A stretch of 64,000 nucleotides of DNA from Gnetum montanum (lineage: Eukaryota > Streptophyta > Gnetopsida > Gnetales > Gnetaceae): positions 257,635-321,634 of the forward strand of contig MNCI01033651.1 of assembly GCA_015680685.1 (NCBI GenBank), given 5' to 3'. Position numbers and translations under genes: made by a program. The notes beneath the pieces were generated by a model. That model was not told where the DNA came from. It worked only from the letters and a program-made list of their open reading frames with translations, and did no database searches. This document shows, in pieces, positions 44,201 through 56,200 of this stretch. The stretch's first letter is position 1. Each line of letters begins with the position of its first letter.

Positions 44201-47200
44201 CAGTATCTATTTTCATTATTTTATTTGAAGACAGAGTTTGATATTAGGATCTTTACCTATATTAAATTTATCTCTGTAGAATTTTGTGTATTAATTCTTT
44301 TAATTTTATTATGTAGGTATGTGTATGTGTTATACGAAACCAGTACTAGTGTTTGTATTTGATCTTGCTTTTGGTATCTTCATATTTTGTATCCATGAAT
44401 TAAGTGTATCTTTTGGTAAGATGTATGATTTGCATCTTACAAGTCACAAGTTTAAACTTGCAGTTTATACTCTGATATAAAGAACATGAAATTCATTAGA
44501 AATTTCTATAAAGTTGGATCTCAAATGTGACAAGAAGTAAGGACAATTAAGTTGTTATTTTTGAAGGGAATATACACTTAGTGATATGATTTGTGATATA
44601 TCATCTTGTATATGTACTATAAATCAACATTATATGTGTTATTGGACATATACTTTAATGTTCATTATGCTCAAAAGTCTGTGAGTATAGATGCAAGTTG
44701 TGAAAATGTTTGGAATAAACATCGTTATTATGATTGCAAGTAGGTCAGTGAGTATATCACTGTTATTTAAGTTTGGAAGGGCTGAGCAACCAAGGGCACA
44801 CAAAACTGAGTGATGTTCCTGCCAAATGAGTGGTGTTTCATGCTTCTATCGTGAGAAGCAAACATGTTTCAAGAGTTACTGCTAAAAATTGCTAGCAGTC
44901 TACCTCTCAAGCAATGAGACTATGATTACTGGAGTCAGGGTGTGTTTGATACGGCTGTTTGAATATTGATGGATGTCTTTGTTATGCTAGTGTGTGAAAC
45001 CACTAAACCAGTTCATATGAGGTGTGTTGAAGATTGACAAAACTTTGCAGGGTGACAAGATTCCATCTGAATATGATAGACTGGGTGGACCTAAACAACA
45101 TGGCATTTAAATAAAAAAATATCTTATAGAACAAGGGAAAGCTCTTAACAATCAGAATGCAATCCACTATTTCCTGAAGGAATTACTGAAGACCTATGAA
45201 TTTTGGTACTTTTGGAAATTGAGGATACTGCCTTGACGTTCTACAAATTTGTTGGGAAATGAATGTTGTTATAGGCAGCTGTTGAACAAAGAGGTAAAAA
45301 CTGTAGTGGAAAGAGGATATTGGAAGAGGTAGTAGGATGATTTCACATTCGGCCTACATCCATCTTTATACAAGAATTTACATAGCTTCAGCCAGCTTAT
45401 GGCTATTAATTGTCTGTTATGTTGATAGATGATTTATAAAATTGTAGCTGTCAGCTAACATAATATACATTATTCACGTGATTATAGCTGTGTCACTCAG
45501 TTGTTTATATTTACTAATTTGCATAATTTAGCTGCTAATATCTGTTAACACTCTCCCTCTAGATGGTGTATAGATGTTTCTCATGTCCATCTTGCAAACG
45601 AGATAATGAAAATGGTTATTACTAATGCCTTTAGCAAAACATCAGCTAGTTCTTCAGATTTTATGAAGGGTATACAAAACTGCCCCTCATTCAACTTCTC
45701 CTTGATGAACATGTTTTTAGATTGGCTGTCATTGCAGACTTGTCCTGGGGAGATGAAAGTACCATGGCATTCTTTTGCTCTCCTTTTGCTGCACGTAGGA
45801 AAAGTCTGCCTCAATGAAGGAAATGGATCCCTACCAAGGTCTTCGACTCTTATCTGATCATATTCAACATACAATGCTACTACAAAAATCATACCCACAA
45901 TCCTTGTCCACCAATTTCTGAAACTTAGTGGCATCACTAGGATAATCAGCCTGAAAGTCTTGATAGTAGTCCTACTCCTGCCACATACTACTGAGGTCTA
46001 CAAAATATTGAGCTACAGTCATATCCCCTTGTTTAGTTTCATGAACTTTCTTCCTTATCTCATATACCTGTATATCATTTCCCAATTTTGAATAAGTTTG
46101 GGCAGCAGCACTCCACATTTCCCATGGAGAATCTAGAAGTAACACCGGTGATGTGCGGGTGTATAGAATTGATAAGGCATTACATAAACAAAGAATTTTT
46201 AGCTTCCCATTGGCTGAGAGATGAAGTCTTGTGCTATGAATGCGTAGGCTCATTTGCTTCTGATATATAATCATCCATGCCGGGGGCGGGCCTTAATAAA
46301 TAATGAACAGGACCAGGACCAAGCAAGGTAATTGCTCCCATCAAGCTTCACAGGAGTAATTTGGAGAGATAGACTCTCATTGAAAGCTCTGACCCTACTC
46401 TCCTCGGTGGAGGGATGAGAGGTACTACTTGTATGCACCTCTGACAAGTCCAGGCAGCAAGGGAAATACACTTAACAAGTCTTGATACCATGTTGAACAA
46501 AGAGGTAAAGAACTGTAGCAGAAAGAGGTTACTGGAAGGGTTAGTAGGGTGATTTTCACTTCTGGCCGACACCCATATTTATACAAGAATTTACATAGCT
46601 TCAGCTGACTTATGACTGTTAAGTGTCTGCTATGTACAGTTGTCAGCCGACAGATGATTTATAAAACTGTAGCCATCAGCTGACATAATATACGTAATTT
46701 ACATGATGATAGCTATCAACAGTTGTTAATCCATCGCTAATATTTACTAATTTTCATAAATTTAGCTGTTAACAGCTGTAAAGAGTAGCCAATATGTGAT
46801 CCACTTATTTTATTTTATAAGAGTGACCAGATATTTCTATATGACAGAGCTCAACATGGATTGGAGGATGCTCAGAAGACAAACCAAAATCTGTATTAAA
46901 TTAATAAGCTTTAAGCATTGTATCACAGAGGTTAGAAGACAGATACTGTGATAAAGGACTTGGCGTGAAACACTTTTTGACCCAATTGTATTATATCAGT
47001 CGTCACTGACTCATCATGGAGTCTTTAGGTCTTTAGGCGTGTGTTTGTGAGTTCACTAAGAAATTACGACCTCAACAGTAGGTCATATGTAAACTTGAAT
47101 TCCAATAGTCATGATGAAATGCTGTTAGGTTGTAGTGACAAGACTTAGTGTGTCATGTTCAATCATTGTGTTTTAAATGGTACTAATGGCATACCCTCAT

Positions 47201-50200
47201 TGTCTTCTCAGTATGCTAAACGATGACACTTCATCAGGCAGTCATCGTTTTCTCTGTTATTTAATTTCCTCGTTATTAAAGTTCCAATGTTGTTTCTGAT
47301 TTCACTGTTTGGTGAGTACCTTGATGATTTTCTTTGAATAAAAAGTTCCTAGTCCTGGGGATTATTGTATAGGATCCTCAGTAATTTGACCAATTTCAAT
47401 CATGGATTTCTGCTTTAAAAATTTCTAAGATGGCAGGTCTTTGTTTCAGTGTTACATATCGGCAACTTACCTGTATCGATTAAAAAAGCCCCAATAGGTA
47501 AATAATATTTCCTTTATATTGTTAACATTCCTATCTTGTAAGGCTAAGCTAATGTTTGTAGGCTGGCCACGCTTAAGTTATATTGCTTCCTCCCTATCTC
47601 ATAAGTGATGAACATGTATTCAGAGAATTAAAAATACAGGTTCATCCTACATTTGCTTTTCCGCATTGTGAGCCTTCTGTAATCATCTCTTCTCTTCTGT
47701 GGGTTATACTTTGAAGGATAGAAACTACGGTTTGATCCAATTAAAACGGGATGCAATGTATATAGCTGTACCTAATCAACATATAGGTAGATTTTTTGCT
47801 TTTGCAGCTTTGATGTTAGTTTGTACAAAACTAATTCTGTGACAGATCAGTTTCCTATAATCAATAATAGTAGCAAGACTGTGAGAATCTTCTTTAACAT
47901 GAGGTTTATGGATATCTTTAACATTTTTATAAGTTCCTTGATGCACTGGCTAAATTTAATGTCAGTAGACATTCCATTATTGATCATTGCATGAAACAAA
48001 AGCAAACGAAGAAATCTGATGTCTACATTTGCAGGAAAAGGTAATGTTGGCTAATCAAATTTGCTATATTTGATAACTTTGAGAAATATTGTTTCAAAAA
48101 TAGACTGTGAGTTATTACCTCTTATGATTTATGATTTAACAAGTTACAGTTAGATGTACATATAAGGGTCATCACCTGGAGGGTCAATGCTTGTCCTGCC
48201 AAGGCAGGGTCTTGGGAGGTTTGGTGGATGTGTGCAAGCGTAACCTTTTTTTACCTGGCTGTGTGCCCAGGCTTGAACCCAGGTTTTACAACTTGAGAAT
48301 AAGCTCCTTACCATCACTCCAAATGATAGACCCTGGTTGGATGTACATATGATATGAAAAATGTGGCATTATATGTTAGTGGGATGACATAGTGATGATG
48401 GCTGCTTATGTTACCTATTCTCCTTGAAAAAGCTTAAATCATAGAAGTTACTGTGATGCATGGATGGGTTCAATTGTGGGAAAGAAACTAAATGTAAATC
48501 AAAATATTTGAAAAAGATGCTGTTTGTTATGATCCTAAGTGCAGTCGTAGTGGATTTATGATCCGGAACATGTGTGGATTTACAAAGCTGGGGATGTGAA
48601 TTTGGTGTGAAAAATCATTGTTTTTGTCTGAAGTGACTGCTCATTAAACTGTTGTAGTCGCCTCTGATGATAACAAGGAGAAGATCGTCTCATGCAGTTT
48701 GAAATATCCTGAAGAAAAAGACAAAGTAGTGGAGTGAAGCAAGATGATTATGAGTGTTCTGGTAAGAATAATCATGTCAAATGATAACCCTTAACTGTAA
48801 TTGATGTACCATTATTATTGCCTGTGAATGGTTGCACTCAGTGAAAATAAGAAATTACTGACTCAAAGAATACCAAACAAGTCATGGGCTGGAATTATGG
48901 AAATAATAATCAATTTTTAATATACAATATTCTTCTTGCAAACCTGAAACCAAGAACTGAACTTATTGTTATCCGTAGATAATGAGCAGGGATCTACTGG
49001 GCAGGACACTTGTATGAATTAGTGAATTTAAACTTCCCCAATATGATTGCCCAGGGCTAAAACAGGAACTTAGAAAATTGCAGATTTATTCTTAGCAAGC
49101 ATTCTCCATTCTTTTTGAAGAGATTTGAAACAGAATAATTGAGAAAGGTATTCATTCTCAAGTATGTTAACTGAGCAAAATCTATATGTTATTGGATCAA
49201 ATTGCACTTCTACTTTGTTAATCTGTGTCCTTGCACGAAATTGGATTTTGGCATATAAATAATATGCATTGTAAAAGGAAAGATGTAAATGTAGAAGATC
49301 CCATGTTGTTCGGATAACATAATTGTGATGAATAGTTCTTTCTTAAATGTACTGTTACAAAGTTTCTTCGGAAAAGATGGGAAATAGTTTCCATATAATC
49401 TGAGTGCATTTTTCCAACTTTGTGCTTTAACTTTATGCTATTACATTCAGGAAAGTTAAAACTTTCGATTGAGTTGTATCGTTATTTTTCAGAATAGATC
49501 TCTTGGGTTGTTTTCTGGATTTCATAAATAAATAATTTTAAAAAATAAAAAACCTAGTAAGGAAATTCAGTTTCCGTTTGAGTCTCAGTGGTATGCATTC
49601 TCTTAAAGGTTTCCATTGTTGGTTGTTTTCAACTAGAACTTTCTGGATCGTAAATAATTGTTGCATACGTTAATTGTATGTTTTGTATGATATCATAGTA
49701 TGTGTGGTGGGGATTTCTTCAGGTAGGGCACATATAGAGGAGTGATTTGTCTAGATCTTCCACACTTTTTTGGCCTTTTGAATGGTTATTTTGTAGAGAT
49801 AAGATTGTATTACTTAGTATTTATTTGGGACAAAGATATATTTTTGATACCGAATCAATGTATCCGTGTGTGTGTTTTTGTTTTTATTTTTATTTTTTTT
49901 ACTGTTTTTGTTTTTGCAATCAATGTCTAATGACTTTCACAAGGTGAAAGGTGTGAAAGAGAGATATATCTATAATACATCGTTCTCATATGATTTGTGT
50001 GAACCCTTTTACAATATTCATTAGCTTATTAATATACACATGGGCTTGGGCACGGAATTGGTATGTGAATGGAGAAGAGATTGAGCTAGTATCACGTTGG
50101 CACTGCCTTACGAAGCCTAATGATTAGTTAATGCCTTGTCAGCACCTTACCAAAGTGGTAAATGTCTACATGGCCTTTTTTTTCGCTAAGATAACGGTCA

Positions 50201-53200
50201 TGTGAGTGCACAAAAGATTGTCTGGTGACATGCTGGCAGCTCCTTTCAAAGTCTAGGAATTACTCAATGCCTACCTGGCCTCTTTTGTAGAGATAATGGT
50301 CCTGTGAATGGACAAGAGATTATGCTTTGTGCAACGTCGGTACCTCCTTCTGAAGTTTAGTAATTTGTCAATGTGTACAAGGCATGTCTGGCGAAGATAA
50401 TGGTCATGTGAGAAAGATAAAAGTTATGTGAGTGGACAAGAGACTTATGCCTTGTGACATGTTGGCGAGAGTCTGGTTTTATGTCTAATAGACAACTCTG
50501 ATTACCCAAAAATAATATGGTAGGGAATGTAACTGATAAATAAGCAGGTAATGGACAAGGTAAATGTAACATATTGAGTATGCTAGGAAATAATCAATTT
50601 CACTTGTTGGTCTTACAAAGGAGACGTTAGTCATCTTTGGCCAACTTTTGGAATGTACAAACTCTACGTACTACTTTGCTACACCAAGGGATAGCTCTTT
50701 TTACTCCAATGAAGCTTCTTTGGTGATTTTCTCTTCCTATTGAAGAAACTAGATTAGGCTTACAATTGGCTAAACGGTAGATCTTCTCTTCCTACTGAGG
50801 AAACTGGATCTTGACTTGCTTTTGAGTCTGACAGGTACCTTCACTTTTCTGGAGAAAGATACTAGTATGGCATCTTTGACCATTGGATCTACGATGATTT
50901 GCCAAACATGATGAACTCTTTAGTTCATAATGCCATGGACAACTTGTGTTTATGTCTTTAATCTTTGCTATTTGTATCTCTGTTGATTTCTTATATATTC
51001 TTCCTTCTTATATTATTCTTACTCTTCTTCCATAACACTGTACTTCCTTATGATTTTATTTTATAGAATGNACTTCGATGATACCTTTAAAATCCCAAAT
51101 ATTTGGACTCCACGAATGTAAAGTTTCCTGCAGAAAAAGACATTAATGAATATACCATAATTTAGTCATACTATATTTTATTTCCCATTTGTCATGTTCT
51201 ATGTACGATGAGTGAATGGAAATTTATATGTGTGTATGATATGTCGTGACGAGCCACCATAAGGTCAATTATATGCTCATAAATTTATACCACTCATTTA
51301 ATTTTTGACTGAAATGTCAAATGAGGTTATGAAACTAGGGATTGAAGGGAAGCGTTGAACCTTAAGTTCATTTATGTGCAAATGCAATTTCGTAACTAAT
51401 CATGACAAAAGATCATGATACTCAAGTGTAAATTATCATGACCATTCTATAAAATAAAATCATAAGGAAGTACAGTGTTATGGAAGAAGAGTAAGAATAA
51501 TATAAGAAGGAAGAATATATAAGAAATCAACAGAGATACAAATAGCAAAGATTAAAGACATAAACACAAGTTGTCCATGGCATTATGAACTAANCCTCTC
51601 AGTTGCATGGATTCTGTCCTTAGCTTCATTTATGTTCACAAAAAGGTCATTGTGATCTGCTACCAGTTCTTGATTGGTGGTACACAGGGCCGTGTATTCT
51701 TCTTTAATTCTAGAGTACTTATCCTTAAGCTCCTTCATCTGTTCCTGATGGTGTTTCCCAATTTTAGAGGTGGTGCCCTGGATGTCTCCTGGTGCATTGC
51801 TTGATAGTTGCTTAAAAAGCGTTAATTTTGGTCTTATGCTTTCTTTGTATTCTTTAACTGTGTTAGCAAATTTCTTGAAATCTTTGTTTTATCCTTTCAT
51901 AGTTGTTGACTTGCACCAGTAATAGTGTATTCCATTCTTCCTTTTCTCGTTCAATCAGGGTTCTCCCTTCATTGCTTTTGTAACTTCTTCTTCCTTCAGC
52001 TTCTCTCCGTGCCTAAAAGTTACATAATGGATCATGGATTACAGCACTAGTTAGTTTTATTTCTTTTCTAGATTAGTTTTATTGAATTTCTCTATTTATA
52101 AAATATATAAGAATTATAAAAATATAAAAATACATTTTGACTATACTGCCTCAGAATCACGCCTGTAATATGTGTATTATAGTTTTATTTAATTGATTAC
52201 AACGAGTAATATAAGGTAAGATTACAATTCTTGTTCCCAACCCTTAAAGTAAGATTACAGCTGGATTGCCACACGTTCTGCCGATACCATTATTGTAGTT
52301 ACGGTGCTTATCAATAATACAACGAGATATTTATGACTAGTTCTTATGGCTTGTATGTAAATGTGTTTGCATGCATGTACATGTGCGTGTATCATGTTGA
52401 TCGATTGTTGCTGCAAGTTAGCTGTATGTCATTGTCATGTTAATCAGTCAATGTATGGTTATTCTAATGAATTACTTCACCGAATTAGGTGTGAACTCAT
52501 TTTTCATATAACGGTGAAAATGTTCCTGGCTTAATATTATGGTATCTTATGCAGGATTACGTGCTTATAGCTGTGATATCAAAAAAATCTATTGATCTTA
52601 GGTGAGGGGTATTCTGTGAAATGAAATTTTATTTGAATGAAAACGTGAACATAATTTCGCCAACGGAAATTTTTCATATTAATCTAGATTTCCTCTTTTT
52701 TCAGGTGCATGCTGCAACTTATTGTGGTTCCTTTACATGCAGAGTTTCCAAGGTTGGATGTCTTATTGCATTTGTCAGGGCTATGCAATTCAACGAGGGC
52801 ACTGATACCAGCAATCTCTGTACATAATGTCAGCATTAAACCATTGGATTTGCTCCGGAAAGTAGTGTATCAAATTGTGTTCAAGGCTGTGAAGCAAGAT
52901 AATGAGTTAAGCACAGAACCTTTACCAAATGTTGGTAAGCTGAAAGTTGCAATTGGATCCAGGTTGCACCAATGTCTAAAAACTTGTGATTTTCTTGNTA
53001 ATTGGATCCAGGTTGCACCAATGTCTAAAAACTTGTGATTTTCTTGGTGAGAAATTAGCCAGGACGGTGGGGAAAAGTGCTTGTAGTTTACAACATTGTT
53101 TAAATTCCCTCTCTCTCTATGAATCACAGCTGGATTCTTTACAAGAACTTTGTATTAATTCTGCTGATCCATTAAATAAGAAGTCTAGAAGCAAGAATGG

Positions 53201-56200
53201 CTACAATTTTCAGAGAAATGGTAGCGATGATGTGGTGAAAGTTGGAAGGAGACTGCATTCTATGCCATCTGCAGGACCAACGTTGAGGATTCAACCTCTT
53301 CTGTCTCGTGGATTCCACAGGGCTACAACATATCCTGCCTGTTTAAACTACAGTTCTGGAACTGCTCTAAGTGCACCCAGTGAATATTACAGCATTCCAT
53401 ATACTAGTTTAAAATGTGATTTTAAGAGTAATTTAGTTACTTGTCAGGTGAATAATTTTAGAAGTACTTATGAGGTAGCATACGGTGGCTCACAAATATA
53501 CAAAGAAACAAGTAATGAGTTGTCCTTTGATAATAATTTACATCGACAGGTGGCCCTTAAATCGTGTTCTGCTTTATTCACAATAGCAGATGGAACTGAA
53601 AAATTTGATGCAATTGATTATAGGTTTGGCGAGTTGTTGGCAAAGCACATGGTACAAACACAAGAAAGGGAGATGTTAATGGAATTTGATGTTAAAAATT
53701 TATTCAGACGTCACTCTGTAAGCAGCCTTGCCGACAAAAGTTATCTAATTGACAAAAGGATTAAATATGATGAATCTGCTAGCGTTCCTGAAACAAATGG
53801 TGACTTCAGTCAGTTAAGGATGCATTACTGGCCTATACACCGTGAGCAAATTGTGAACATGACGCTTACTTCATCCACAGGCCAGGGTCCTTCCAAAGAC
53901 AGTCATGTACGGAGAAACAACAAAGGAAATGGTAGCAGTACATCCAGTCCTGTTCAACCTCTTGCTAAACAAGAAGTTGGTAACAATAATTCGGATAAGA
54001 CTTTTTCTTATACTGAAAATAACACTGATGTAAAAAATACAGAGAGTAATGTTATCTACTGCAGTGAATCTTTAGAAGGAGACACTGGAAGCAGAAAAGA
54101 TCTTTATGATGGTGGGAAAGGCAAACATGACCATAAAATTTCATCCAGTAGCAGAGAAGCACCTTCTGATAGTCAAAGAGGAAGATCTAAGAAAACTAAT
54201 GAAAGAACTTCTGCGAGAGGCAAAAAAGTTTCTGGAAGTGGCTCTACTTCTGAAACTTCCTCCAATGGTGGTTCTCAAAGCAGCACTAGTCCTGTTGAAG
54301 CCTTTGTTAGTTCTGCCAAAGGTAGTGGTACTTGTGTGTGGAAAAAGATTGAGAGACCTACTGGGTATGATAATGTCGATGGACACCAAACTGAATCTTT
54401 TGTTCATTTAAACTTAAGCGAAAAATCAGCAAAGCAACCTGGCGTTCCAGATACACATAAAGCTGTAGAGGAAGGCAACAAAAACTTGCAAGATGATGTT
54501 TCCGAAGATATTAGTAAATCACAGGGTCAAAAGGGCCATACAGATATGGTAGCTGATGGCTCATGCATCAGGTTTCATTGCCAGGTAGAATCCTCTCCCA
54601 AGAAGGTACAGAGTGATGATTACTTCCCCTTGAAAATGCCACCTAATGCAAAGGAAAAGCAGATATCTTTGAAATCAACGTCAAAAGTTACAAAAGCAGG
54701 TAAAGGTATCTGGACAAGGAAAAGTGGTTCATCCTCAAATGACAAGTCATTATTGCGCTTGGAGAAGCACCAGGAAGAGTCGTTACGGAAAGAAGTACCC
54801 AAGTTGCCAGATAGCAAGAGGAATACACACATTCAAAATACTGAAGCAAGATCAAGCATTCAATGCAGCTCATATGAATTTGGCCATTCAGTACTTTGTT
54901 CTGGTGATATTCTTGCTACTTCCAAATCTTTAGAAACAAATACTGCTGCTATTGATAAGATATATGCAGTTTCAGGAACCACCAAAGGCTCAGGTGAACA
55001 TATTTTCTGTAGTAATCTAGAAAATCATATGGAAACCTCTGGAACTATGGAACTTAAACATATACCTGAAGAGAAATTTCTACATCCTTCTACATGGAAA
55101 GGAAGGTCTGCAGGGTTTTTGGAGAGAGGGCTTTCTCGAGAAAAACAAAACGAGAGGTACCGCCAGCAAGTATTTCAGAAATGGGTTCCTGTTGAAAGTA
55201 ATAAAGAGAGAGCGTTTGAAGGTGGCAAACTTGACACTGAAATGAGCAGATCTATTGAACTTCATAAATTGGGTCCCTCGTTTTCACTTGCTGCTGAAAA
55301 TGCAACTTCCAGCAACCAGATGAACGCACAGGAACTTGAATCTAGTGACTTGTGGGGGCAAACAGAAGCATCTGTTCTTGCTCAAGATAAATTGATTTCC
55401 ACTGGAAGCAATTTCAATACTGATTGGTGCTGTTCAGCCGCTATGAACAAAAATGACGTGAATCATGAGTTAATGGAAAACATTTCACGTGCTTTATCAT
55501 CTATCCGTTCATCTTACAAAACTCAAATGAGAACTATAGCTTATACAGAAGTAACTGGTAGGCCAATAGCGGAATTTGAGAAGATTTTCGGTGCAGCTGC
55601 TCCTGTCATTATGTCATTAAATTATGACAAGAATATTGTTTCCAAATGGCACCCTATAGATAAGACCCTTATATGCTGCTGCCGAATCCCCAATGTTTCC
55701 TTGCAAAATGTATGGCAATGGTATGAAGAGCACGGAAACTATGGACTGGAAGTGAGAGCACATGATCCAAAGCATTCGTCAGGGTTAGGAGATGGTGGAA
55801 AATTTCGAGCCTACTTTGTGCCTTATCTATCTGGAATACAATTGTTTGGGTATTCCTCTGATCAAAATGATCCCTGCTATAGTGAAGGACAAAGACAGGA
55901 CAATCCGAATGAGAATATTGTTGAAGATGATAATTGCAGCTGCAATTGCCGTTCAAGAACAGCCCAGTTGCTATTTGAATATTTTGAGAGCGAACAGCCA
56001 CATCAGCGGCAACCAATGTTTGACAAGTAATTGGTTCTTCTATGTTTTTGTTTACTGCTTGAACCTAAAATATGATATTTATGTTTATTTCCGTGTTTCC
56101 CTTCAGGATCAGACAATTAACCACGAGTGGCGCAGATTATATTTCTCAGAAAGATTGCAATTCTGACATTTTGAAGTCTGCATATATTTGTAATCTTCAT

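Larger units (their letters stand above)
45280..46774 (-). mobile_element. Internally deleted Ty1/copia element (about 1.5 kb)
   Basis: LTRs 45280-45550 and 46491-46774 (TGTTGAACAAAGAGG...TGTTAACA) flank a short internal part. On the minus strand next to the right LTR is TGGTATCAAGACTTG, an initiator-Met tRNA primer site, and before the left LTR is the polypurine tract AGAGGGAGAG. The internal part holds gag (about 46280-45890) running straight into the last part of RNase H (about 45790-45600); protease, integrase and RT are deleted. It is a non-autonomous deletion derivative. The flanks GCAGC and GCTGT are not a clean target-site duplication. Confidence 0.8.
38293..52554 (+). other. Giant intron (14.26 kb) of the DUF789 gene
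   Basis: Bounded by CAG/GTAGTA and TATCTTATGCAG/G. It contains the copia gag fragment, LINE, TRIM-like element, copia deletion derivative, SINE and tandem repeat listed separately. Stretches at about 43260-45270 and 46780-48160, 48350-50040 hold no recognisable gene. Further small exons inside it cannot be excluded. Confidence 0.6.

Noticed and set aside
45275-46779. 5-bp target-site duplication for the copia derivative
   Set aside because: The flanks GCAGC and GCTGT agree at only three of five bases; not accepted as a duplication.
48164-48335. A functional tRNA gene
   Set aside because: A- and B-box words are present, but no cloverleaf with acceptor stem or anticodon arm can be drawn. The flanking duplication shows a SINE.
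54106-54411. 101-codon frame inside the main DUF789 exon
   Set aside because: Shadow of the long in-phase exon in another frame; no independent features.
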